This document shows, in pieces, positions 8,256-15,141 of a DNA stretch of 63,723 nt. A program made the position numbers and the translations under genes. How positions within the stretch are numbered: position 1 is the stretch's first letter; every line of letters begins with the position of its first letter. The DNA comes from Sulfobacillus harzensis. Lineage in GTDB: Bacteria > Bacillota > Sulfobacillia > Sulfobacillales > Sulfobacillaceae. The notes under the pieces were generated by a model. That model ran no database searches, was not told the DNA's origin, and worked only from the letters and a program-made list of their open reading frames with translations. Location of the stretch: positions 1-63,723 of the forward strand of contig NZ_JABBVZ010000015.1 of NCBI RefSeq assembly GCF_012933365.1. The letters are read 5' to 3'.

Positions 8256-8795
8256 TTAGCGCTCTAAGTACTGCCTGACCGCATCCTGATGAGTGCTAAA
8301 AGCCAGGCTGGGGAGCCGATCAAGGTCAAACCACATTGCCTCCAGCGCATCGCTTCCTGCTTGAAGTTCCCCATTGACGCGGTGCGCGACGAAAAATGTG
8401 ATGATGGTTTCAAAGCTAGGGGTTGACCAGGTCCCAATCTCCCCATCTAGCGCAATCGTGAGCGCCGTTTCCTCCTGTGCCTCGCGGATCATGGCCTGCT
8501 CAATTGATTCTCCCGCTTCAATGCCACCGCCGGGAAGCGTCCATTGACCTTCTTCCGGAGGATAACGACGCCGAACCAGCGCCACCCGACCTTGATGGGA
8601 CGACTCGCGAATTATTGCCGCGACAGCCGGCAATGGGCGTTCCCAATACACAAATCCACACTGAGGACAGTAACGGCGTGTTTTTCCGTCCCAGGCATGA
8701 TTGGTGAGATCCCCACGGCACAGCGGGCAATACTTCCAAGCCCGGGGTGGCGCATGGCGCCATTGCACAAAGGCGTTTTCATCCGTGTCGGCCAT
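8256..8795 (-). CDS. Nudix hydrolase with N-terminal zinc ribbon
   Basis: A 179-residue protein. Residues 20-50 form a four-cysteine ribbon (Cys23, Cys26, Cys43, Cys46), as in NudC-like and ADP-ribose-type Nudix proteins. The Nudix box lies at about 90-112: G-x5-E at 90-96, then R-E-A-x-E-E at 104-109. The last conserved glycine of the box is replaced by Ala111, a mild deviation. Such enzymes hydrolyse nucleoside diphosphates linked to another group (ADP-ribose, NADH, dinucleotide polyphosphates); the substrate is not predictable here. It follows the encapsulin gene after 48 bases on the same strand and probably shares its transcript. Confidence 0.92.
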   Translation of the reverse strand: MADTDENAFVQWRHAPPRAWKYCPLCRGDLTNHAWDGKTRRYCPQCGFVYWERPLPAVAAIIRESSHQGRVALVRRRYPPEEGQWTLPGGGIEAGESIEQAMIREAQEETALTIALDGEIGTWSTPSFETIITFFVAHRVNGELQAGSDALEAMWFDLDRLPSLAFSTHQDAVRQYLER

Positions 8796-8843
8796 TTGTC
8801 TCGCCTCCGTGCCCTAAGCATACCGCATCGCCAAGGACCCGGT

Positions 8844-9683
8844 TCAGCTTTCTTGCCAGATTTGACAAATGGCGCCGGTGCGCTTAATTCGCAGGGACAG
8901 CGTTTCAAGCACCCGGAAGATATGGTTCATGCGTGTTGACTCCACGAAGGCCACATTCAAGTCCAATCCCACCGCCAAATCCATATTCTCGGCGCCTGGG
9001 GCCAAGACCAGCACCGTGTCATCGGGAACCAGGGGTGACTGAAAGACCCCTCCCTGTACTAAACGTTCAATCTGCTCGACCTCCAGAACCCCGCTGTTGC
9101 CGAAGAGGCGGTTCCAGGCGGCATAGACCGTCACCCCGGCTACCACCGAAAATGGCGGCATGAAGCCGGCGGATGTCAGATGACTCACGGCCCGAACCAC
9201 GTCTTGAAACCCCTGACCGGGCTCGTCCCAGCCCTGGCTGGGCAACACATGCCGACCTTCCACGGTCAACAACCCATCCAGCTTCTGATCCGGCAATCCG
9301 TGAAAAATGACATGGTCCTCCGCCAGAGCCACAAAGCTGGCGGCCGCTTCCGCCTTAGACCAATCCAACTGGCTGCCGGTCGACCGGGCTTGCTCAAGGT
9401 CTCGCCAATCCAATACAAAATCCTTGGAAAGAACCGGTACGCGTTGGTATAGACGGGACTCCGGGACTTCATCCTCGGCTTCACCCTGCATCGTAACCTG
9501 TGCCAAGTCCCACGATGGGGTCCGATCCACCTGGATAACCTGAATGCCCACTCCCACGGGCCCGAACAACGGCAAAAAGCGACGCCCTACCAGTTGCCGG
9601 CGGGCGACCCGCGTGACGGCCTCTGTCACTTCGGCCCATTCCTTCTCATTGATTGGGGCTTCTCCCCGATTAAGCACATCCAC
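8844..9683 (-). CDS. Family 1 encapsulin shell protein
   Basis: A 279-residue HK97-fold capsid-like protein that should self-assemble into an icosahedral nanocompartment. Its landmarks line up in order with the Thermotoga maritima encapsulin: 'APINEKEWAEVTEAVTRVAR' then 'LVGRRFLPLFGPVG' (N-arm and P-domain entry), 'PVLSKDFVLDWRDLEQA' (E-loop end), 'FVALAEDHVIFHGL' with 'GLLTVEGRH' (spine helix), and 'VGLDLNVAFVEST' leading to 'FRVLETLSLRIKRTGAIC' near the end. The GTG at 9683 is chosen because AAGGGAGG lies upstream; an in-frame ATG at 9722 would overlap the cargo gene more. The cargo stop and this start share one base (TAGTG), giving tight coupling. Confidence 0.93.
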   Translation of the reverse strand: MDVLNRGEAPINEKEWAEVTEAVTRVARRQLVGRRFLPLFGPVGVGIQVIQVDRTPSWDLAQVTMQGEAEDEVPESRLYQRVPVLSKDFVLDWRDLEQARSTGSQLDWSKAEAAASFVALAEDHVIFHGLPDQKLDGLLTVEGRHVLPSQGWDEPGQGFQDVVRAVSHLTSAGFMPPFSVVAGVTVYAAWNRLFGNSGVLEVEQIERLVQGGVFQSPLVPDDTVLVLAPGAENMDLAVGLDLNVAFVESTRMNHIFRVLETLSLRIKRTGAICQIWQES

Positions 9684-10510
9684 TACCGAAGACCTCCCTT
9701 CGCCGTCGACCCGACCGTCCATCCGGTATCCGGCGCGCTAACAAGCTGGTATTCCTCGTGAGCAATGAGCCGATCGATCAGTGGCACCAGGCTTTTCATC
9801 TCCGACTCCGCCCAACCGCGAAGATCGCGATATAGGCTAAGCTCATCCTCGCGGTCGGCCTCTTTGAGGCTGAATCGGGGCCGCCCGCCTAAGTCCGCCA
9901 TGGTCTCCGCCACCAGGCTCAAGTGCTTCATCTCATCGATGGCCCGATCCTCAGCATTGAGTCCCACATGCCGTAGGTGCGTCGTAAGAAAGCTATCCAA
10001 CAGATGCCGCAGTATTTCTTGATATTCTTTAGCCACCAGAATTTGAAAACGCTCGGCACGTTCCCCAGTCAACGCGTCTTCCCCACTGGCCTCACAATCG
10101 GCATCCTTCCAGGTCTCCCTAAGATGAATAAATTGACGGCGATGGTCGCGCTCGTCCACGACAATCCGCCCAATTAAGCCTTGCACCCGCTCATCCGCAA
10201 TGACCCGTTGATGGGCGAGATACTGGGAAATCGCCTCTTCCTCAGCATCAATATCGTAATTGAGCGCCTCCAACCCGCTGAACGCTGTGAGCGTCTCTCG
10301 CGGTGTCATGTCCGGAACCCCGCCTAAGGCAACAATCGTGTGCGCGAGCCATTTGAAATGACGCATCTCATCCCGAGAAATCGCCTCTATCACCGGCCCA
10401 AATTGGCGCACCACCGTCCAGGCGTGAGTCAGATAATGCACGATCGCTTGGTGTTAGCCCATCAAGTCGGCATTTAACAAATGAACTTGCTCTTGGCGGT
10501 CATAGACCAT
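9683..10510 (-). pseudogene. Double ferritin-like encapsulin cargo, interrupted by an in-frame TAA
   Basis: Read from the ATG at 10510 (AAAGGGGG upstream), the frame gives 18 codons ('MVYDRQEQVHLLNADLMG'), a TAA at 10454-10456, then continues in the same frame to 9683. The continuation starts 'HQAIVHYLTHAW', a ferritin helix A. By comparison with helix C of the same protein ('EEEAISQY'), the TAA sits at the helix A iron-ligand glutamate. Domain 1 keeps E-M-R-H and E-R-D-H ligand motifs. A second, more diverged ferritin-like domain follows ('AIDEMKHLSLV', 'RLIAHEEYQ'). The tail 'TGWTVGSTAKGGLR' resembles encapsulin targeting peptides. Translation could restart at GTG 10441, giving a 252-residue protein lacking half of helix A. 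It is a true pseudogene, a sequencing error or an odd start; all else is intact. Confidence 0.7.
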
Positions 10511-10574
10511 ACCGATGGATGCCCCCTTTAGACGACGCTAGTATGCCGAAAGGAGACGGGGAAAATTACCTGGG

Positions 10575-11141
10575 TCAGGATGTGGGTTCGTCTTCGATAC
10601 GCGCCTTCAATTGCGTGAGTTCCCGGCCCATGTTTTGCATCTCCGTTTCGGCCATGGTCAAGAATTTCTCCAATTCCTGATGGCGTTCCTGATCAATCTC
10701 CATCAGGTGACGAACCTCATTATATAAATCGAGCGTTCGGTCCAATTCTTGTCGAAGTCCGTGCATGCGCTCTTCCATCGCCTGCCGTTCGCGCTGTTCA
10801 CGCACCGGTCCAATCAGGGGCTGTACCAATTGCATCACAATGGGGTCATCCGAAGAAAGACGAATCTCAATATCGGCGCGGATAGCACGGGCAGCCTGTA
10901 TCCAAGCCACGGGATCCGGAACCGGGACCCCACGAATAAACCCCTGCCAGGGTGAAATGGGGAGTTCAATGCGACGATGGGCGGAGATACTCATGCCGAG
11001 TTCCGCATCGGTACGCAAACTATCTACAAAGCGCACCCGGGTGGGATCCGCCATGAGATAGCCCAAAACCATCTGCAAGATGGGCACCTGGCCCGTCAAC
11101 CGGCCAAGATAGATAAGCAGTTTATCGGTCTCTTCACGCAT
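10575..11141 (-). CDS. Unknown protein with C-terminal coiled coil
   Basis: About 188 residues from the ATG at 11141; longer starts up to 11243 exist and no strong ribosome binding site decides. The N-terminal half is globular ('LLIYLGRLTGQVPILQMVLG', then a 'FVDSLRTDAELGMSISAH' strand-rich part). The C-terminal half (about residues 110-180) is a long charged helix with many Glu, Gln and Arg, probably a coiled coil. I do not recognise the family. It lies 64 bases upstream of the encapsulin cargo gene on the same strand, so co-transcription and a role in that system are possible but unproven. Confidence 0.6.
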   Translation of the reverse strand: MREETDKLLIYLGRLTGQVPILQMVLGYLMADPTRVRFVDSLRTDAELGMSISAHRRIELPISPWQGFIRGVPVPDPVAWIQAARAIRADIEIRLSSDDPIVMQLVQPLIGPVREQRERQAMEERMHGLRQELDRTLDLYNEVRHLMEIDQERHQELEKFLTMAETEMQNMGRELTQLKARIEDEPTS

Positions 11142-11425
11142 AGTCCAACCATACCGCTGGCGATGTCCCATTGCAACGGGAACTCCCTGGCGCCTGGCAA
11201 TTTTTCTCGCCCGCGCCGCGGATTTCCATGCGCAGGACCACAAAATTGTACTAAGATGATGGGTACCAACCCTTCAGTCTTGGTGATTCAGCATAATTTT
11301 ATGCGGGACACTTGGGAAGGGTCGGCTTTAACGGAAATGGTTGGGCATAATATGGGTAATCCAGGGCGCGGAAATCTTTTTCCAAGCGCCTTACGGAAGG
11401 AAATCGGGGTTAAAGAGCGAATAAT

Positions 11426-11500
11426 ATGATACGGCTGACAACTGCTCACATCCACAGTGGTTGTTCCATATACTGGAGGTAACAACCGAGCCGTATTGCA
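11426..11500 (+). ncRNA. Candidate structured leader RNA (three-way junction)
   Basis: Three helices fit together with almost no unpaired linker. P1 is ATACGGCT (11429-11436) with AGCCGTAT (11489-11496), extended by two G.U pairs. P2 is ACTG (11441-11444) with CAGT (11455-11458). P3 is GGTTGTT (11459-11465) with AACAACC (11481-11487). Loop 2 TCCA (11451-11454) can pair with loop 3 TGGA (11474-11477). It lies about 30 bases upstream of the SirB1-like gene's start, where a riboswitch or leader would sit. It matches no class that I recognise. Confidence 0.45.
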
Positions 11501-11528
11501 CGTTACTCGGAGAAAGGAGCGGACGGCC

Positions 11529-12383
11529 ATGAAGACACTCACTGAAGGGGAAATTCGCGCACTAATCCACCTCTTGGGAGACGATGATATCAAGACCGCC
11601 CAAATTGCGCGAAAGACGCTAATTGAGGCCCGGAGCCAGGCCGAACCGTTTTTGGAAGAAGCACGAACCTCTCCTGATCCGCACGTGCGCACCCGAGTAT
11701 ATAGCATATTGGAACGACTGCGCCTTGACGAGTTGGGCCGCCGCTTTTCCCGGTTCTGCGAAATGCCTTCGGCGTGGATTGACTTGGAAGAAGGCGCCTT
11801 TCTCATTGCTGAGGCGGGCTATCCGAGCCTTAACCGTGCTCATTACCGTACCATGTTGGATGACATGGCCGCCGATTTCCGACGCCGCACTGATCGCAGC
11901 ACCATGGGTCGGGGCCGCGAACTGATCGAAGCCTTCAACCAGTACTTCTTTGAGGATCTGGGCTTTGCCGGAAATCAGGACGGGTACTATGACCCGGACA
12001 ACAGCTACATTAACCAGGTCTTGGACCGGCGCTTGGGCATTCCCATCAGTCTGTCCGCGGTCTATCTCCTGATTGCGCGGCGGTTGCGCATCCCTGTGGT
12101 CGGAATTGGCATGCCGGGCCACTTCCTTCTTCAATACAACGATAGCCTGTTTATCGATCCCTTCCATAAGGGACGGCTGTTAAACCGGGGCGAATGCGTT
12201 CAGTTCCTCATGAACAATGGGTTCGGATTTCATCCAGCCTATTTAAGCCCAACGCCCACCCGCTTCATGTTGGTGCGCATGCTCACCAATCTCATCCAAA
12301 TTTACAGTACCCAAGATCCGGATCGCGCCGATTCCCTCACAGGATTCCGCGACATGCTGACCCACTCGTATGCCAAAGTCTGA
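11529..12383 (+). CDS. SirB1-family transglutaminase-like protein
   Basis: A 284-residue protein from the ATG at 11529, preceded by AGAAAGGAGCGG. An N-terminal helical part (residues 1-75) with a HEAT-like feel is followed by the SirB1/YchA domain: 'ERLRLDELGRRFSRF', 'LEEGAFLIAEAGYP', 'FNQYFFEDLGFAGNQDGYYD', 'SYINQVLDRRLGIPISLSAV', 'VVGIGMPGHFLLQY' and 'FIDPFHKGRLL'. The His and Asp of the last two motifs match a transglutaminase-like fold, but the Cys expected of an active enzyme is replaced by Ser/Ile, as is usual in SirB1. Its function is unknown. It overlaps the EamA gene by 14 bases. Confidence 0.88.
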   Translation: MKTLTEGEIRALIHLLGDDDIKTAQIARKTLIEARSQAEPFLEEARTSPDPHVRTRVYSILERLRLDELGRRFSRFCEMPSAWIDLEEGAFLIAEAGYPSLNRAHYRTMLDDMAADFRRRTDRSTMGRGRELIEAFNQYFFEDLGFAGNQDGYYDPDNSYINQVLDRRLGIPISLSAVYLLIARRLRIPVVGIGMPGHFLLQYNDSLFIDPFHKGRLLNRGECVQFLMNNGFGFHPAYLSPTPTRFMLVRMLTNLIQIYSTQDPDRADSLTGFRDMLTHSYAKV

Positions 12384-13317
12384 CGACCCATCGCAAAGAA
12401 CCCCGTCGTCGGCGGTTTTGCAAGGAGCGCTGGCGGTCGGGGTTCTCTCTGTGTCTTCCGCTGCCGTGTTGATTCGGTTGGCCCATACCGCTCCGGCGGC
12501 CATTGCCTTTTGGCGCCTAGTGCTGGCGCTGGTTTTGCTCTCCCCCGGAATTTGGAGCCAAAGACGCCGCGTGCGCGAGGTGTCAGCCCAAACCGGCCCG
12601 ATCGCGCTCTCGGGCATCTTTTTGGCCCTCCACTTCCTGTTCTGGATTAAGTCCCTTAGCCTTATCCCAGTGGCCGCATCCACGGCCTTGGTGTCGTGCC
12701 ACCCTATTTTCGTCGCGACGTACGAACGTTTGGTCAAAAAGCGGCGACTGGCACCGGCCACACTCGCAGGCGGGACGATTATCTTAGGAGGGCTGGCCCT
12801 GGTCACGGGCAGCGCCCACTTTCATGTACAAAGTCTGATCGGCATGGCGGAGGCGTTGTTGGGCGCCCTCTTTGCGGCTGGATATCTCATCATCGGTCAA
12901 CAGGTGCGAAAAACGTTGGACACAACCTTATATGCGCCTGCCGTGTATCTGGCAGCGGCCATGCTTCTGGGCACCTTTCAACTTACGAAGGCGCACACGT
13001 TAGGGCCCATCACCCTTCGCATCGGCATCATCTATGGTTTGCTAGCCCTACTTCCTACGCTCGGTGGACATACTTTGTTCAACTGGATCCTAAAGTACCT
13101 TCCCGCCACCACCGTGTCGCTTGCCTTTTTAGGGGAAATTGCCGGTTCCGCCATTTTGGCTTGGCTTATCCTTGGACAGGCCCCCAGTAGTTGGGCCCTC
13201 GCGGGGATCCTGGCCATCTCCGGAGGGCTCGTCATTGTCGTCTTGGGCCTTACGCCAACCCCAGGTGCGACAAGACCGCTTCCACCGGACCCCACGGGGT
13301 ACCCGGAGGAAGGGTAG
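12370..13317 (+). CDS. EamA-family (DMT) transporter
   Basis: A 315-residue inner-membrane protein with ten hydrophobic helices arranged as two EamA repeats. Repeat one has 'AAIAFWRLVLALVLL' and 'LALHFLFWIKSLSLIPVAAS' with 'ALVSCHPIFVA'. Repeat two has 'ALLGALFAAGYLIIGQQ' and 'YLPATTVSLAFLGEIAGSAI' with 'ILAISGGLVIVVLG'. This is the drug/metabolite transporter superfamily; the substrate is unknown. It starts inside the end of the SirB1-like gene, so the two are one operon. Its 3' end overlaps the convergent HAD gene by 68 bases, in different frames. Confidence 0.92.
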   Translation: MPKSDDPSQRTPSSAVLQGALAVGVLSVSSAAVLIRLAHTAPAAIAFWRLVLALVLLSPGIWSQRRRVREVSAQTGPIALSGIFLALHFLFWIKSLSLIPVAASTALVSCHPIFVATYERLVKKRRLAPATLAGGTIILGGLALVTGSAHFHVQSLIGMAEALLGALFAAGYLIIGQQVRKTLDTTLYAPAVYLAAAMLLGTFQLTKAHTLGPITLRIGIIYGLLALLPTLGGHTLFNWILKYLPATTVSLAFLGEIAGSAILAWLILGQAPSSWALAGILAISGGLVIVVLGLTPTPGATRPLPPDPTGYPEEG

Positions 13318-13972
13318 CCTCTTCCTCGGCCGTTGGCTTCTGGTCGCGAACCCAATATGCGGCCATTCCCGCCGACCGGGCAGGAATAATGTCCTCCACC
13401 AAGTCGTTGCCCACCATCAGCCATGCCTGTGGTGGAACGCCTAACGCGTCGGCTGCTTCTTCATAATATCCGGGTTGCGGCTTGGTGGCGTGCACCACCT
13501 CAAATGCCGTGCGCCAATCAAAAGGGAATCCTTCCAATCCGGCCCAGCGGAGGCGCTCATCGATGGCCGCCTTGGGAAACAGCGCGCTGGTCAACAACGC
13601 CACCTGATACCCCGCCGCCTTTAACTGCGACAGCATCCCCATAGCCCCATATACAGGGCGCGCCAAGGAGCGAAGCCGGGGGAAAATCTCCTCATAAAAG
13701 GCTGTTAACGGACCCTCAATTTGGTTTCGCGTGAGAGAGGCGCGCTCCGAGAACTGCCGAAAGAAAAAGTCCTGCAAGGACTCCTCATCGCGCATCTTCG
13801 CCATCATCTGGTTCGTCACCTCGAGAAAATGGCCTGAAAGCGGTTCAGACAACGCGAGCGCAGCCCGAAGGGTCTCATCGAGCAATCTCACATATTCGGG
13901 AACAAATGTGGGATCAAGCCGAATCAAGGTGTCGTCCAAGTCAAACGCCACCACGCGGATGTCATGGTTCAT
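13250..13972 (-). CDS. HAD-superfamily phosphatase
   Basis: A 240-residue haloacid-dehalogenase-fold hydrolase. Motif I 'VVAFDLDDTLI' (Asp10 nucleophile, Asp12 acid/base), a helical cap (residues 18-105), motif II 'VALLTSALF', motif III Lys in 'HATKPQPGYYEEAADALGVP', and motif IV 'LMVGNDLVEDIIPARSAGM'. These are all intact. It resembles YjjG/phosphoglycolate-like phosphatases of the HAD-IA class; the substrate is unknown. It converges on the EamA transporter and overlaps its end. Confidence 0.92.
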   Translation of the reverse strand: MNHDIRVVAFDLDDTLIRLDPTFVPEYVRLLDETLRAALALSEPLSGHFLEVTNQMMAKMRDEESLQDFFFRQFSERASLTRNQIEGPLTAFYEEIFPRLRSLARPVYGAMGMLSQLKAAGYQVALLTSALFPKAAIDERLRWAGLEGFPFDWRTAFEVVHATKPQPGYYEEAADALGVPPQAWLMVGNDLVEDIIPARSAGMAAYWVRDQKPTAEEEATLPPGTPWGPVEAVLSHLGLA

Positions 13973-14053
13973 GCTTCACCTCGGTAGTCACATCATCGAG
14001 CCTCTAATTAGTGTACCATTGAGTCTAGAAGCATACATCGAGGAGGCGGCTTT

Positions 14054-14632
14054 GTGCTACCCATCGACGGTCTGGTCTTGGCGGGAGGCATGTCACGGCG
14101 AATGCAGCAGCCAAAAGAAAAACTATGCCTTCCCAACAACACCACACTTTTAGAGAATGCCGCCCGCGTCCTCGAGAAGACCGTGGCGGGCACGGTGTGG
14201 GTTTCCCGTCCGTATGGCGCTGAGACGGCTAATCCTTGTCACGTGCCTGACCGCGTGCCTCAAAAAGGGCCGTTGGCCGGTCTTCGAGAGGGATTGGCGC
14301 GCACGGAAAAAGAAGCATTGGCCGTATTAGCTGTGGACTTGCCTAAGGTTCCGCCAGAACTTTTTCGCCAGTTGTGGCGGGCCTGGCAGGAGCACCCGGA
14401 CGCGGACCTTGTGTACCCCGTTGCCCAATCTGTTGCTCAACCGCTCGCGGCGATTTGGCATCGCCGGGCTCTTCCGGTCATCGCCCAGGCCTTGGCGCTG
14501 AATCGGGTACCACGGCTCATGGAGGTGGTGGCTCGACTGAGTTCGCATACGGTGGCCGTCGATCCTGATTGGCTCGTCAATGTCAACACCCCCAAGGACC
14601 TCAACGATTTTCTCCTGGGGTGGAAACAATGA
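14054..14632 (+). CDS. mobA: Molybdenum cofactor guanylyltransferase MobA
   Basis: A 192-residue nucleotidyltransferase that adds GMP to molybdopterin. The N-terminal signature 'DGLVLAGGMSRRM' with the following lysines binds GTP. 'GPLAGLREGLARTEKEALAV' and 'VLAVDLPKVPPELF' carry the conserved G-P-L and metal Asp, and 'LVNVNTPKDLNDF' is the typical N-x-N-T/P-x-D-L tail. The start is a GTG at 14054 with GAGGAGGCGG seven bases upstream. It overlaps mobB by ATGA and begins the mobA-mobB-moeA operon. It points to molybdoenzymes of the bis-MGD type in this organism. Confidence 0.93.
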   Translation: MLPIDGLVLAGGMSRRMQQPKEKLCLPNNTTLLENAARVLEKTVAGTVWVSRPYGAETANPCHVPDRVPQKGPLAGLREGLARTEKEALAVLAVDLPKVPPELFRQLWRAWQEHPDADLVYPVAQSVAQPLAAIWHRRALPVIAQALALNRVPRLMEVVARLSSHTVAVDPDWLVNVNTPKDLNDFLLGWKQ

Positions 14633-15141
14633 GGGTTCTTCATTTTGCGGGACCATCAGGCGTAGGCAAAACACGACTCATCGAAGCCCTGCTGGTTCGC
14701 CTGCCCGGGACCTTGGTGGTGAAATGGAGTCACCACCCGCTCCCCCCTGATGAGCCAGAGCGGGATACCACGCGGTTTCAACGCCACGGAGTCGGAACCT
14801 GGTTTGTCACTCCGACCGGCATCGTGGAGCGCCGGGTGCTGGGCCCCGAAGAACGCGCCGCTCTCTATACACGCCTTGCCCGGGAAGCCGGCACGATGGA
14901 ACTCGTGCTCATCGAGGGCGATAAGTGGGCACCCTATCCGAAAATCTGGCTGGGTAATGCACCACCGCCCACTATGCAACTGGCTCTGGTTATTGGACCG
15001 GACAAACCGCGAGGGGCACATCTTCCCTGGATTCCCATGCCGCTCCCGTTGGAGGCGGAATCGGTCAACATGCTGGCCGAGCGAATCAGCCATCGTTGGC
15101 GTGAATACAGTTACGAACTTAGTCAGGAGGGGAACTCATGA
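14629..15141 (+). CDS. mobB: Molybdopterin-guanine dinucleotide adaptor MobB
   Basis: A 170-residue P-loop GTP-binding protein. Walker A 'GPSGVGKT' is at residues 8-15, and 'VVKWSHHPLPPDEPERDTTR' matches the MobB-specific V-K-x-x-H-H...D...D-T/S-x-R block. The C-terminus is somewhat shorter than usual. MobB binds GTP and assists MobA in cofactor maturation. The ATG at 14629 overlaps the mobA stop (ATGA) and its stop overlaps the moeA start (ATGA), so the three genes are coupled. Confidence 0.92.
   Translation: MRVLHFAGPSGVGKTRLIEALLVRLPGTLVVKWSHHPLPPDEPERDTTRFQRHGVGTWFVTPTGIVERRVLGPEERAALYTRLAREAGTMELVLIEGDKWAPYPKIWLGNAPPPTMQLALVIGPDKPRGAHLPWIPMPLPLEAESVNMLAERISHRWREYSYELSQEGNS

Noticed and set aside
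10454-10456. Reading the TAA in the cargo gene as recoding
   Set aside because: TAA is not known to be recoded in bacteria with a standard code; nonsense mutation, error or downstream restart is simpler.
11426-11500. Hammerhead ribozyme or purine riboswitch
   Set aside because: Lacks the CTGATGA/GAAA core of hammerheads and the conserved junction and 7-base loops of purine riboswitches.
11288-11806. 172-codon minus-strand frame over the SirB1-like start
   Set aside because: Ser/Arg-rich shadow; crosses the structured leader and the N-terminus of a real gene.
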